From contig JAJTTP010000001.1 of NCBI GenBank assembly GCA_023313575.1, forward strand, positions 3,844,001 through 3,908,000: 64,000 nucleotides of DNA, given 5' to 3'. The notes beneath the pieces were generated by a model. That model was not told where the DNA came from and did not search any database. It saw only the letters and a program-made list of their open reading frames with translations. This document shows, piece by piece, positions 32,401 to 44,149 of the stretch. How positions within the stretch are numbered: position 1 is the stretch's first letter; each line of letters begins with the position of its first letter. Position numbers and translations under genes: made by a program. The stretch comes from Eutypella sp. D-1 (taxonomy: Eukaryota; Ascomycota; Sordariomycetes; Xylariales; Diatrypaceae).

Positions 32401-35400
32401 TACATGCCCACCAGCTTACCAGTGACTTGGGACTGTGTAGGTCATTTCGATCGCGATACCACCATCTCATCCATCACCCACACGTCGCTATATTCCTAGC
32501 CTTGCCACCCTCCTAGGCCACGGCACCGATCATTTACTCCTGCGCCACCACGTGGTCTGTGTGTGGGTGTACGAAGCTCAGGGTTACCATCTGCACAATC
32601 AATATAACTAATGGTAATTCCGCGTTTACGTTATCTAAGCCCATGATGTATTGTATACATACATGACCACACCGTACTGTACTCGGCACGATTAGGTCTT
32701 TCACGGAAGTGTATCTCAACTGGCATTATTGCTTAAAGTGACAACAATAGCTTGGTCCTAAAATAGGTCTCCAGAGTCCTATCTCCAAGGACGATGACCC
32801 ACATGTCTCTTCGGCATAACTACAAGCAAAGTCGACATATACGGCACACACGAGGTCCTAGATACTCGTATAAATATTAGATACCTACATACGTCACTGC
32901 CTAAGTCTCATAGGATGATCTGTGGGTAAACCCGCAGGCTCTTTGAGGCCGAGACAAGAGAAGAAGAAAAACGAATCGACAGGTCGGATGCATAAGCAGA
33001 TACCCGAGATAAAGAACCCAGATCAACAGAATCTATAGATAGCCTAGCTAGATTCGAACGGGTTGGACGAGTGCATGAAAGCGCTGGATGTAACACTGAG
33101 AACGTGTCGAATAATACACGAACACCCTCAGGCCCAAGGTGCTTTCCCGCGTAAAACCCATCATCGTCAGCGCAACAACGGTGGTGGCCACCATCTCATA
33201 GCTGCCGCATATTGTGGAAGCCTTCCCCATTGCGCCGCCCCTTCCCCCGGCCCGGCTGGTCGCACGGCATCAGGCAACACGACGTAGCAGTTTTGTAAGA
33301 AACTGAAACAAAATACAGGCACGCGCACAGGCACAGACGGACACCCACTAGTTGCTCGCCTATAATCGGGGTCACGGTATAAGTGCTTACTTTACTGCGC
33401 GCTAGTATATTAGGCATTGTTCGTGACCTGCCAATGTGCAGAAGTAGCCTTGCTTGAACTAACCGTTCAGTTAGCCCAGCAGCAGACTATAAATAAATTC
33501 ACGGGTTACACGAGTTGCATGGGAAGCTCGGGAGGATACGGGTAGGGCAGTACAGCGGTAGAACCCGGAAGACGATCACTCAGACATGACGTAAGGAAGT
33601 ACAGCGCAATGACTACCGGCGTGATCATCAGGCCCGAGGGTAAGGAGACGTAATCTAACCGACCGATATCAAGCAAGTTGAAACTAATCAAAGCGATGTA
33701 TGTCAGGGAATGGAGAACTCACATTTATTAGTAGTAGTATGATTTGTAGATAGATAGTACTAGTACTGGGATACTATGGTTTTGTGTCTCCAGTCATCCG
33801 TTACGTTCTGCTTAACGGTGCTCCTTGCAGTTGTTTTTAAGAGTAACGAAAGGGGCTGCCAGGAGAGAAGACCATTACAGTAAGCAATCGATTGATAACT
33901 CGGTTGTTTTCTCCGAGATATGTGATGCAGTAGGAATGCAGGCAACCCAAGTACCACCGGGCGCTGTCTCTGATCAAATGTCCCTCATGCATGATCCTAC
34001 CACGGTCCATGAGCCACGAGGATGGCCGGCCAGATCAGACGAGGCGGCCAGTTACCTTGTCCAAGTACATTGCACAAACGTTCCGAACCATAAGTTGTAC
34101 TTGTGTCTACTCTCAAGCTAAATGATACAAGGGTACGAAGCACACTAGACGGCGTTATGCGCGATGGCATGCTATGTTTACGTTACTCTGCCGCAGGTGC
34201 CATTATAGTATATATATATGTAATAGATGATGCTGGGCATGCATACATGGAAGCCACGCGAGAAAAACGCGGGTCGCTGAGTCCGGGGCCGAAGTTTTGC
34301 CAGGCGGCGTATGAACCTCTTGTCTCTTTATGCCACTCTCGAGGCTCCTCCCAACCTCGTAGGGTGACGTTGGGTTCACCCTATGAAAATCTCCCCTCCC
34401 CACTGTAGTATTCTGTAACCTGCAAGCCTGCGCCCGATTAGAAATCCTACTAGGTGCGTTCGTAGGCAACCGGCGTGATCCGAGAGGCAGGTACGCAGGT
34501 ACGGAAATGAATTCGGGGGGGGGGGGGCAACAGAAAAACGACCTCGGAGAATCGTCTAGCCCCCTAAACCTCGTCCATCACCTTCCATGCCATACCACAC
34601 CCCACCTATTCACGATGCCCCCTTCTCGCGAATTCTAACTCCATATGTACTCTTATCTTGTCACGTCAACGTCGTGTCATTGGTTCGTCCGGGTTGATAA
34701 TCGTCTATGCGCGCCGGGCCTTCTTCGCTCCACCCTGGGAAAATATGGCGGATGATGCTCACCATCCTCAGTCCCCCAGCGCGCTCCTCCGGCTTTGCAG
34801 AAACTGCGTGCATAAATGGACGCACGTGCCCGTTCACATGTGCATTCCTCCGTCCATACAAGGGATGTAAATAAGGCGCCGCCGCATGACTATGCCGGCA
34901 GCGCGGAGCATGCGGGGCAATTAGGAAGCCTTGCCGGCCGGCATCCCGACTACACAGCAGCGCATAGAAACATCACAGATGTCGCGGTACATTCTTAGGT
35001 AGTAAGAAACAGCCCCAGTCACGTACCCCTGATTATACACCACCCCACCTCCCACCCCAGTCCCTCAATGATCGTACCCAGGCCGACGGTAAGGATGTAT
35101 AACGTCAGCGCTCCGCAGATGTGCCGTGCGTGGCCCGATTGGCCGCCGCGGTGCAGATGATACATCTTGGTAATGGCCTAGACGTGCTTACACCGTTACG
35201 TCGGATGCGGCCTCTCTCCGCCCCCCCTTTTCGAAGATTACCTACATGTATACCACCCGACACGATGTTCCTGCTACCTTTACAGTGCAAGTCAACATTG
35301 CCGCTTCGTAAATTTTAGGAAACGGCATTCTCCGAACGGTAGCCTCCTATGCGGGAGCGAAGGCTGGCTCTCGGATCCGACGAGCAGCATGACTGAGGTC

Positions 35401-36706
35401 AAGACTCTACTTTAGACTGCTCTTTAATCTCTTTTTGACCTCCATGAAACGGTTTCAGAGCTCGGGCTGCGACTACACGGTACTAAGCGTAGTATAACGG
35501 GCACGGACAATGCGAAAGCGGAAGATGATGGAACTAAATCTGTATTTACTGAACTAGCTAACGCTAAAATGCTGTAATGAGATGAGCATCCGTGAATCAA
35601 TAGTTCAACATAAGCAGTGATGAAGAAGAAGGGAAAAGCTATAGTGCAGATATTGGTTCCAAGAGTATAGCTACCACGTATGTAAGGAGCATAAATTGTA
35701 CCACTAGTGGCGCTATGGGCCCTGACACGTCGTACCCTCGGCGTGCACTGATACTCGGGATTGAAGCTCAAGAGGTTGATAGGCTGTTCTAAAAGCCCGA
35801 TCAATGTTGTTATAATAGTCCAAGTTGATGGCGATGTGTTGAGCTTCTAATAGGACGATAAAGGGATGTTGTATTAAAGCCCACTCCCGCCATCTGTAAT
35901 ATTCTGCTACAGATAGTGTAACAGCAAAAAAGGGGGAGACGATTATATACTGTGGAAATTGTGAATGTTCAAGTCCAATTGCGCCGACTTAACTAACTTC
36001 CCATTGATGCATATCAAATTACAGTAACGGTGTTGAGCCGAAGGTAATTGATTCAGAAAGGTCTGTATACAATCAGATCTAACCGATATTTTAATATGGC
36101 TAAAGAAAGCCAATACCAACCGCCATAACCGATTGTAAGATATCATGAGCATGGTAGCACGGACATCACCCGAGAGCGAAATTCTGTTGGCTTGGGCAGC
36201 CCATCTCGTCCCGTCCTACGCCCTTCGCAATGGCACATCAATCTTCCACTAGCACCCGATTCAGACTCCACCTTCTTAACGGCCGCAGTCCGAATAGGTT
36301 GCTATATTGGTAGTTGAAGTCCAGTGTTTTAATTAACAAAGGATATTTTCTCCATGCCTGAACTAAGCCAGTCTGCTTTGACAGATTCCATCCGTTCACG
36401 GTGGGAATTTTCAAGTATTATCCTGAATCCTACCCCTCCCATGCCTGGCAGCTAAGCGCCCAAAGTGGCCGTCTAAGCCTCTTCTCATCCGATATATACA
36501 ATTCGATACAAGATGTTGAGCAATGTGCAACATCTTAGCTTCAAGACTCCCGGCAGTCATGGTGCCAAATATTTAGGTTTTTAACACGATCGCCTGATAT
36601 GCCCAAACGAACTCAGGAGTGCATACAGTAAGCCCTAAGCCGCCGGCGTGCAGACCAGTTTAGGCGTCTTCAGTAGAAGCGGTGGAGATGCCTTTCACTG
36701 TCATCC
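29404..36706. other. Gene-poor stretch next to the retroelement
   Basis: 7.3 kb of normal base composition without any reading frame that I would defend. The longest open frames (minus 31493-31882, minus 35424-35804) show no domain. A run of 13 G lies at 34515-34527, and TAGG/CCTA patches occur near 30940-30970. With the retroelement it forms a gene-free block of about 12.5 kb. Confidence 0.5.
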
Positions 36707-38901
36707 CTAACCGAAGCCGGACCCGACTTCCTCCTCGGCATCTACAACCGCGGTAGAATGCTGTTCATGTCGTTGCTGCTGCTGTTGCCGCTGCTCGAAT
36801 TCAATCCCAACACCTAGCCCCGTTCCCATTGCCCCAGTCCCGAGATCCGCGTCAGCAACGCTGGCCTTACGGCGCAGGCCGCCGGCCTTGAGGCGTCTGG
36901 CGCGCTGATAGGCGCGCTCGAGTTCGAGCTCGACGGCGCAGCGAACGGTGAGTGCGGCTATGGCGGGGTAGACGCTGCGCTCGCCGCGGCGGATCCAGCG
37001 GTCGAGGCTGGGGCGGTCGGGGGTGTCGCGGAGCAGGCGCACGAAGTCGGCCGGCGCCACGTCCGGCACCAGCGTGAGTACCGCACCTGGCACCTCCTCG
37101 TCTACGAGGAACCTCCGCACCCCCGGCCCCAGCAGCCCCAGCGCGTCTAGCTGCCGTAGCCGGTGCCGCAGCTCTAGGCCCACCACCCGAAATAGGTGGC
37201 TCGTCAGCTGCTCGCGATCGCGACCGTGGCGGGCGCCCCCGGCGCTCGCCCCGCCATGTGACGGCGCGGTGCCGCCGAGGAGCCTGGTTAGGAGGGAGGG
37301 TGGGGGCGAGGGCCCGTGCATGTCGGATTGCAAGAAGGGCACTAGGTAGGGGCGCGCCTGGCTAACAATGAAGTGGTTCACGTTAAAGAGCTGGCTAATG
37401 CGCGTCAGTGGGGACTTGCGGTCCTTCTCGGATGCGTGAGTCCATGCGCGGAACGCGTCTGCAGGCGCCCAAGGTACAACCCGCCCATCCACATCCTTGC
37501 AGAGCACCGTGGTGCGCCGACTACCGTACAGCGAGGGCGTGGAGGCGTTTGATGCGACCGCCGCTGTCCAGATGAGCTGCAGGTTTTTATGGTTAGTAAT
37601 TTCTGGTTGTCGTAGAGCTGATCAAGTGGTGTGGGGGTAAGGGAGCAGCACTTACAACATTAGGCGCAGTGATGTAGTTCAGCAATGTGGGAACACCCTG
37701 CTTGCCCTCCGTAGCCACAGTGATGTTCAAAATACGTTTGCTCCTATTGTAAGCCTCCTCGAACGTCAGGTCTCCGACATTCGCCTTGACACATTCCTCG
37801 AGCACGCGGACGTCGAGAAAGTAGCCCTCTCGCCAGAATCTCTTGGCTCTCCGGATCAGCGTCTCCCATCCTGTCCCGCGGGACCATGATCCCTTCTTTT
37901 GGTCCTCGTTGACCTGCCGGACGTGAGCCTCAAAGGCAGACAGATCGATGCCGTCTCCATTGAGAACGTTAGGCAGCTCCTCTTCTGTGTGGATCGAGAC
38001 TAAACTCGCGATCAACGCGCCAGTAGCAGTACCCGTGATGATGCGGGGTAGTAGGCCGCGGAGGAACAGGGCTTTGATAACACCTAGATGACAGAGGCCG
38101 AATATGGCACCGCCCTGAAGCACGAGGGTACTGCGGCCGAAAGCCTGGCGCGAGTCGTGTAGGAAGTCAAGCTTACGCTGAGTGGAAAGGGTGTTGTAGA
38201 CGTGCTGGGAGTAGAGATCGTGCTGTAGGGGCGGATAGGTACCGCAAGCATCAATATCCTCGACAGCGCCGGCAACCTGGGCAACGTACTCCTCAATCAG
38301 GTACTTAGTACCAGCGAAGGCGCGATTGTAGAGCAGCGGAGCGGTGATATTGCCCAGATTCCGCACAAGGCCCGCGCGCACAAGGTCGAGCAGGGATCCC
38401 ACGTCGCCGGCGGCGCGTGCCGCAACGATGGAGTTCAAACGCTCATTGATAAGCATCCAGTCGTAAGAGCGGGAGGAGGGGTCATTGCGCCTGGGTTTGC
38501 GATGCCCACATCTCGTCAACAAGATGCATCATAATATGCATTGGATCACATAGCTAGTTCAGTTACCTACCAGAGATTAAATCCGTTCAGATTGTCCAAC
38601 TGCAAGGCGGCGTGCTCCCAGTCCTCGTATGTCTCGGCGTTATGTAAGGCATCGAGCCATTCATCCACGGGACTTCTCTTAGTCCATCGTCCTATAAATT
38701 TCTAGAAATGCGACCACATGAATGCACCGCAGATGTGAGCTAGTGTACCTGACTTGACTTGACGCTTCCAGGATGTAGTAACCTGCATGATGATGCGGCC
38801 CAGTAGCTTGCTCTCACGTAATAACTCACCTTATACCAAAAACAGAAGACATCCAGGAACATGTAGCATATCGCTCCCAGGACACCGACTGCAGAGTGCA
38901 T
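36707..38901 (-). CDS. Patatin-like phospholipase-family protein, catalytically degenerate
   Basis: Five exons (38901-38830, 38782-38749, 38691-38571, 38490-37656, 37576-36707) give about 643 residues; every junction keeps the frame. It resembles the yeast TGL3/4/5 and fungal patatin-like lipase group. There is an N-terminal membrane-type segment (residues 2-22), a DUF3336-like region (AETYEDWEHAALQLD... RNLGNITAPLLYNRAFAGTKYLIEEY), then the patatin core. However, the GXSXG nucleophile elbow reads GTATG (about residue 227), so the serine is alanine. The oxyanion loop is QGGAIFG instead of GGG-type. The Asp-Gly expected before LFNVNHFIVSQ (about residue 414) is replaced by THASEKDRKSPL. The family acts on triacylglycerols or phospholipids at lipid droplets or the ER; this copy probably does not hydrolyse. 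Exons 1 and 2 are less certain than 3-5. Confidence 0.85.
37577..37655 (-). other. Intron 4 of the patatin-like gene
   Basis: GTAAGT to CTGCAG, 79 nt, phase 0. It joins YITAPNV to LIWTAAVASNAS, a conserved junction sequence in this family. Confidence 0.9.
38491..38570 (-). other. Intron 3 of the patatin-like gene
   Basis: GTAGGT to CCCAG, 80 nt. It splits a TGG codon (TG|G), joining NGFNL to WRNDPSSRSYDW. Confidence 0.85.
38692..38748 (-). other. Intron 2 of the patatin-like gene
   Basis: GTACAC to ATTTATAG, 57 nt. It joins VTTSWKRQVKS to GRWTKRSPVDEW. A nearer TAG at 38704-38702 would put the frame into a stop, which rules it out. Confidence 0.7.
38783..38829 (-). other. Intron 1 of the patatin-like gene
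   Basis: GTGAGT to ATGCAG, 47 nt, phase 0, at the short end of the fungal range. It follows the hydrophobic N-terminal 24-residue exon and precedes a 34-nt micro-exon. Confidence 0.65.
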
Positions 38902-40036
38902 TCCGGCGATGGTAAAAGGGGCTTAGACAAAGAGTAGACAGAAGAATAGGTTGACACTTAAGTATCCACGATGGTAATTGGCCGAGAGCCAGCCGGGCGT
39001 GGCACGCGTGAAGAAGTTGATTACATATGTGAAGCTAGTAATGGATTTGTCTGATGGGATGCTACGACATAATTACCGACTCTAGCATTTTCTGTTAAAT
39101 TCGGGGTTTTTGGGAAGTATTCGACTGTCAGATGGGGACTGTATGAAGAGATGGGGCGCATGTCGATGATGTGTACTTGTCAGAGTCACGGGTGTGAAGG
39201 CGTGTAGGTGCGGGCGTGTTGGGCAATACGAAGAAGTACTTTGTAATGGGAGTTCTTTAAAGCCGAGAGCAAAGCCAGCAAAAGGCATGTGATGTCGCAG
39301 GCTAGGCCGACGATAGCCAAGCCTCTCGGAACTTGGGGTATGAGACTAACCCTTACCCACATACAGCTGTCTCCACATCGGGGTTCTATGCTTCCTTATC
39401 CACCGACCACCGATAGGAGACTGCCACTGCGCACCTACACCTACTTGCTACCCTGGCTGCCTGTCAAATCTGGCTGCTGCGCTGCTGCTACTGCGAGCCC
39501 CAAGTTCCCGGAACACATCAAGCTAAAGCTAGCGGACGATCCCGAGCGGTTGTTCTGTTGTTCTAGCTTTGCATCCCCTACACAGTACCTAAGTACTTAT
39601 AGAAATTAGGTAATACGTCTAAAACGCTCCGATATTGCTAATGAATAAACTTCTAAATCAAAGTCAGCTTCCACCAAGTATTCAGACCTGTCAGTCAACT
39701 TGCTGAGCTTGATGGCCATAGCAAGAGATACGTAGTATCGTCAGTGGCCGCCAATCACCAAGTAAAAGGGGGGAGATTGACAAAATCCCACGAGCAAATC
39801 GGTACCACAACGCAGTAGTTATTTGGTTGTTTACTAAATGAAAGAATTTTTTTTCTTAGGCCGGTACTAGGGTATCCCTAGCCACGAAGTAGGTAGGTGA
39901 GGAAATTTGTTTGTACGGGGGGAATCTGTGACTCATAGGCGAGTTACCTTGCTCCTAACATGCGGAACAGAGAGGATCCATAAAGTGTAATAATCAAAGA
40001 AATCGTCATCAACAGGCAAGGCACCTTGAGAAATAA
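38902..40036. other. Intergenic region
   Basis: 1.1 kb between the patatin-like gene and the initiator tRNA. No gene seen. It holds the presumed promoter of the patatin-like gene, a T-rich tract near 39845-39856 and a TAGG patch at about 39890. Confidence 0.55.
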
Positions 40037-40108
40037 AGCATTTTGGCGCAGCGGAAGCGCGCCGGGCTCATAACCCGGAGGTCCCTGGATCGAAACCAGG
40101 AAATGCTA
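40037..40108 (+). tRNA. Initiator tRNA-Met (CAT)
   Basis: A 72-nt cloverleaf without intron. Acceptor strands AGCATTT and AAATGCT pair fully. The anticodon arm CCGGG-CTCATAA-CCCGG gives anticodon CAT. Initiator identity follows from the A1:T72 first pair, the T loop ATCGAAA in place of TTCGAAT, and the D arm TGGCGCAGCGGAAGCGC, nearly the same as in the yeast initiator. It delivers the starting methionine to the 40S subunit with eIF2. Confidence 0.95.
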
Positions 40109-40121
40109 TCTTGGTGTCAAG

Positions 40122-40128
40122 TTTTTTT
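40122..40128 (+). terminator. Pol III terminator of the initiator tRNA
   Basis: Seven T residues 14 bases after the tRNA 3' end. Confidence 0.8.
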
Positions 40129-40406
40129 GAACCCTCTTTTTTTTTTCTTTTTGGAACTATCCTTCTCCTGACTTATTTTCTTAACAACTAGCCGGCCCTT
40201 GTTATATGCCATCATTTGTCTTCCCGACTTCTCCTTCACCTCCCTCTTCCTCGGGAGGTGAACCGGCGCGCATATCACACCAAAGATGTCGCTGACCCCA
40301 AAATGCGATCTCATGAAGGTCAGATCGTGTCGTTGACTCGGGGGCGCACCATGCTCTCACCCAACCACGTTTCCCGAGCGCAAGCGTGGTACGCGGACGT
40401 CGCGGC

Positions 40407-40917
40407 TCAGAACCTCATATCGCGGTACTCCTCGTCGATCTGGACGAGTGCGTCGAGGCCCCCGCTGTCTTCGAGGACGACGGTGTCGACGACGAAGACG
40501 GCGAGCAGGCGGGCGGGGTGCTCGGCGCTGCGATTGTCGCTGACGCGGTGGTGGCAGCCGGGGGCCTCGTACCAGGAGCCGCCGGCTTGGACGACGTGGG
40601 CCGGCTCGTCGTTCATCGCGTTCACGACCGCGCCCTCCAGCACGTAGACCGCCACTGACGCGCCACCGTGTCGGTGCGGTGGCGTCGCTGCCCACGGCCC
40701 GAAGTCCACCACCACTCCCACCGCCGACTTGCCCGGACAGTTCGCCAGCGCGTACCGAAACGCCAGCGTCAGCGAGGGCATTGGCCGGCTGCTCCCGCGC
40801 GTTGAGAGATTGCGTTAGCCCTTGGTTAAGGTAAAGACTGGGCGTAGCTCTCGGGACTCCACGAACTGAATTGGTTGCTACGTACCTGCGATCGTATTGG
40901 TAATTTTCGAGATCCAT
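40407..40917 (-). CDS. Small single-domain cupin
   Basis: Two exons, 40917-40886 and 40791 (or 40788)-40407, give 138 or 137 residues. The metal-binding cupin motif is present: PPHRHGGASVAVYVLEG is cupin motif 1 (His-x-His with a downstream Gly-rich turn), and a second block with APGCHHRVSDN supplies further histidines. No signal peptide is seen. Such cupins act as small oxidoreductases, isomerases or binding proteins; the substrate cannot be told. The first exon is 32 nt and starts at the only in-frame ATG (MDLENYQYDR). The acceptor is again a tandem site (GAGCAG), so one serine may be included or skipped. An unspliced internal ATG at 40781 would still give a 124-residue cupin. The gene is GC-rich relative to its flanks. 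Confidence 0.8.
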
Positions 40918-42834
40918 GTTGTGGGATGCTGCTCCGTATCGATTAATAGTTTCTGCTCCAGACTCCAACCAAGATGGATTGATGCTTGCATGTTGAGCTA
41001 GATGGTTTCGACACGCCCTCGACAGTTATACTTATAGAAGACTTCCTAGACACTCAGGCTCACGTAGCCTATGTATTGTATATCCAATTGCCTATTCTAT
41101 CTCCTCGCCGGTTAACTTGGTCTTGACCGAAATACATAGCAAATATCATGTTGAGCGCCATCCTACGGGAAAAGAGCATATCGCGCTTGATCACTTTCGC
41201 CAACAGCAAGGTGGTCCATCGGCTAGGAACCGATCCGACTGGCCAATGAATAGAATCCTGGAGATCCCTGTTCGGTGATTCGTTCAAAACGTTCTGATAG
41301 GCTATTGAGTACTGGAGCCCGGGTATATACCACCTTGAAAGGCTATCTTTCGAAGAGGCTGCCCGATTGGCTAGCAGTCCCTAGAATCATTTGCTTCATG
41401 TAGGTACAGCACGCACAAGAGCAAAAATATATATTGCATGCTACTCTACGTCAAACCAGAGGATATTACCTGTTTGAACGCCGTTCATTTTTTTACCTAG
41501 TGTACTTGACAAAGTGTCGCGTGGCGCCATGTCATATCCCAAGTATGGACCAAGGCAACTTCTCTATATCAGGATGCCATACTGTGGCATTACTGCATGG
41601 TAGCAACTCTAGGAAGCTTTACTCCATGATCATCAACAACGTATATGAGTTAGTAACAAGCACGTCCATTCACACCCCCGGTGATAGAAGCTAGGGTGGC
41701 CGATGCCGGAACCATGAAGAAGAGTCAATCGGCCGAGAATCTCACGTCCTAGCCGTGCACCCACGCGAATGTGTTTCCGAAGATGTGCAAAGGCCACACT
41801 ATGAACGGAGTCGGCGGAAGCTCGAAGACTCGATAAGGGGGCGTGTCGGTTACATAGATCAAATGTGCGACGCCGTACTGGAATCAACAGCATCTCTGGA
41901 GTTACCTCGGTAGCTGAACCTAAGTTTGTGAACTGCTGTCAAGATACTTGAGCAGGCCGCCGAAATAATGAGACTTGGAGTGTTGTGCTTGCCGTGAACC
42001 TAACCTATGTATACCTAGGCAGGTAAAAATAGTAATGCTTAGCCATATGCGCCCTCGCCCGGGCGCAATCCCCCAAACCGATTCAATCAATACGACAGAT
42101 AACACTGCGCTGTCAGGCAATTGTAGATATCATGTCTGACGTTGCCGTCCCGAAGTCGCCCTCTACTTTTCCGTAGATCAGATGCTTGGCTTGGCGACCG
42201 GTAACTCTGCCCGACCCTTAGCTCGGTGGCCGGAACCCTATCCGAGCCCCCCACCTCCCCTGGGTTTCGCAACCGGTGTCAAAAGTAATAGCGATTGGAC
42301 GGGTAGGTAGGGGGATGGACCGTGTCCCTGCCATACCAGCCATATTAACCAGCCCCGGTGAGTCGAAATTATCCTACGGAGATAACTCGGTTCCTTTCCT
42401 GTCCTGCCGGCTGGACTATGATTTGCTTATTGTAGGTACTTACCTAACTTTTGGCGCATTCAATATGCGGCAATGTAGTGCTTGAGTTACTTACCTACGT
42501 ACTCTTAAGTATGTACATACACGGCAAGTTCGAGTAGGTATTAGGTGCGGTAGTGCGGCATCGGATATTCGACCAGGTGGGGCACATCGCATTGCATCAC
42601 TTGCGATCCCCGAATTAGCTCTCGGGTTTACCTAGACAGAAGACATCATTATAAGATATAGAGCTATCTGGTTTTCTAACCACCTGGAGTTCTTTCTCGT
42701 TCGTATTATACACTTCAAATACATATCTACAATTCACCCATTCTTCTGTAAATAGGCAAGCCAGCTTAAATTTCAGGAAGATACAAGTCCGTTGTTTCTC
42801 TCATATATACCCCGAATTCCGAAGTACCACCACA
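40918..42834. other. Intergenic region
   Basis: 1.9 kb between the divergent cupin and FAH-family genes. No convincing gene. TAGG/CCTA patches occur near 42003-42020, 42303-42311 and 42432-42545. Confidence 0.55.
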
Positions 42835-43974
42835 ATGGCAGGCTTCTCGGTGAGCTCTCAACGACCCGCCAGCTTTTACACACAGCGAAATATGTGGAAG
42901 CAGCTTGGTGATAGGACCCTTTGCTAACCAGACCGGGTCGACAAAAACAGCGTCTCGTGCGCTTCGTGGCCAAGAACGGCGGTGTGTATTATGGCGACGC
43001 GATCCTGCCGCACGGGGTGACGGACGTCGCCAAGACCAGGCAGGCGCGCATCATCACCGGTAACATCTTCGGCCGGTACGAGGTGACGGACCAGGTGGCC
43101 GACGTGCGGGTGCTCCTTGCCCCGCTGGCGCGCGACGACGTCCGGACCGTCCGCTGCCTCGGCCTCAACTATGCCCTGCACGCCAAGGAATCCGGGTTAC
43201 CGCTCCCCAAGTATCCAGTCCTCTTCGTAAGTATCAGTCTGCCCAGGCCTCGGGATTATAAGAACGATTTTTTCCGCGACACCATGATGTACTGACGGCA
43301 TCATAGTTCAAGCCCGTGACCTCGCTGGCGGGCCCGACGGACCCTATTCCGGTGCCGCAGATTGCGCAAGAGGCGCCGGGGCTGGACTATGAGTGCGAGC
43401 TGGTGATCGTGATCGGGAAACAGTGCCGTGACGTATCGGAGGCGGAGGCACTGAACTACGTGCTGGGATACGCTATCGGCAATGATGTCTCACAGCGGGA
43501 GTGGCAGATCGCGCGTGGAGGCGGGCAGTGGTGCCTCGGCAAGGGCTTCGATGACTGGGCTCCTTATGGTCCAGGAATTGTGTCCCCGTCCGTCATTCCC
43601 GACCCCCAGAAACTCCAAATCAGCACAAGGCTCAACGGGGAGACTGTTCAGGTAAGCCAGCTAGTGGAGGAGCGGTGGCCTCCCTCGATTCCAGACTGAG
43701 ACCAGATATGAGAAGACCAATGTTGACAATGGAATTATAGGAGAGCAACACTGCCGATCAAATATTCAACGTCAGGCAGACGATCTCCTTCCTGAGCCGC
43801 GGTACCACGCTGCTGCCTGGTGACATAATATTCACAGGCACGCCCTCGGGCGTCGGGATGGGCCGAAACCCCAAGCTGTGGATGAAGGATGGCGACGTCG
43901 TCCAGGTCAGCCTCGAGAATGTAGGCACCTGCACTAACAGGGTAGAGTTCGAGAAGGAGGGTTCTAAGCTGTAG
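42835..43974 (+). CDS. Fumarylacetoacetate hydrolase (FAH) family enzyme
   Basis: Four exons (42835-42849, 42951-43226, 43307-43651, 43741-43974) encode 289 residues. All introns are phase 0 with GTGAGC, GTAAGT and GTAAGC donors and CAG/TAG acceptors. Family features are clear: GLNYALHAKESG, KPVTSLAGP, metal-ligand acidic residues in LDYECELVIVIG, then GYAIGNDVSQREWQ, GKGFDDWAPYGP and near the end GDIIFTGTPSGVGMG. This class (FAHD1/2-like) uses Mg2+ to hydrolyse or decarboxylate C-C bonds of acylpyruvate- or oxaloacetate-type acids, often in catabolism of aromatics. The length (280-300) is normal. The first exon is only 15 nt (MAGFS). The right neighbour is convergent and 175 bp away. The substrate is not predictable here. 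Confidence 0.92.
42850..42950 (+). other. Intron 1 of the FAH-family gene
   Basis: GTGAGC to AAACAG, 101 nt, with branch-like TTGCTAACC at about 42921-42929. It separates a five-codon first exon from the body. Confidence 0.8.
43227..43306 (+). other. Intron 2 of the FAH-family gene
   Basis: GTAAGT to CATAG, 80 nt. It joins PVLF to FKPVTSL, matching the family sequence. Confidence 0.9.
43652..43740 (+). other. Intron 3 of the FAH-family gene
   Basis: GTAAGC to TTATAG, 89 nt. It joins GETVQ to ESNTADQ in frame. Confidence 0.9.
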
Positions 43975-44149
43975 GGAAGCCGCGAAAGGAGTGGTGCTTA
44001 ATATCGAACGGAGTAGAAGCATCACAATGTCTGAAGATATACACCTTAGCACTTTCCAATCATGACGTGTCTTGTTTACTATATGAAGAGGGAAGCATAC
44101 TGCTGAATGAGATAGGCATGACGTCCTAAATGAAGATCGAGGGTTGATG

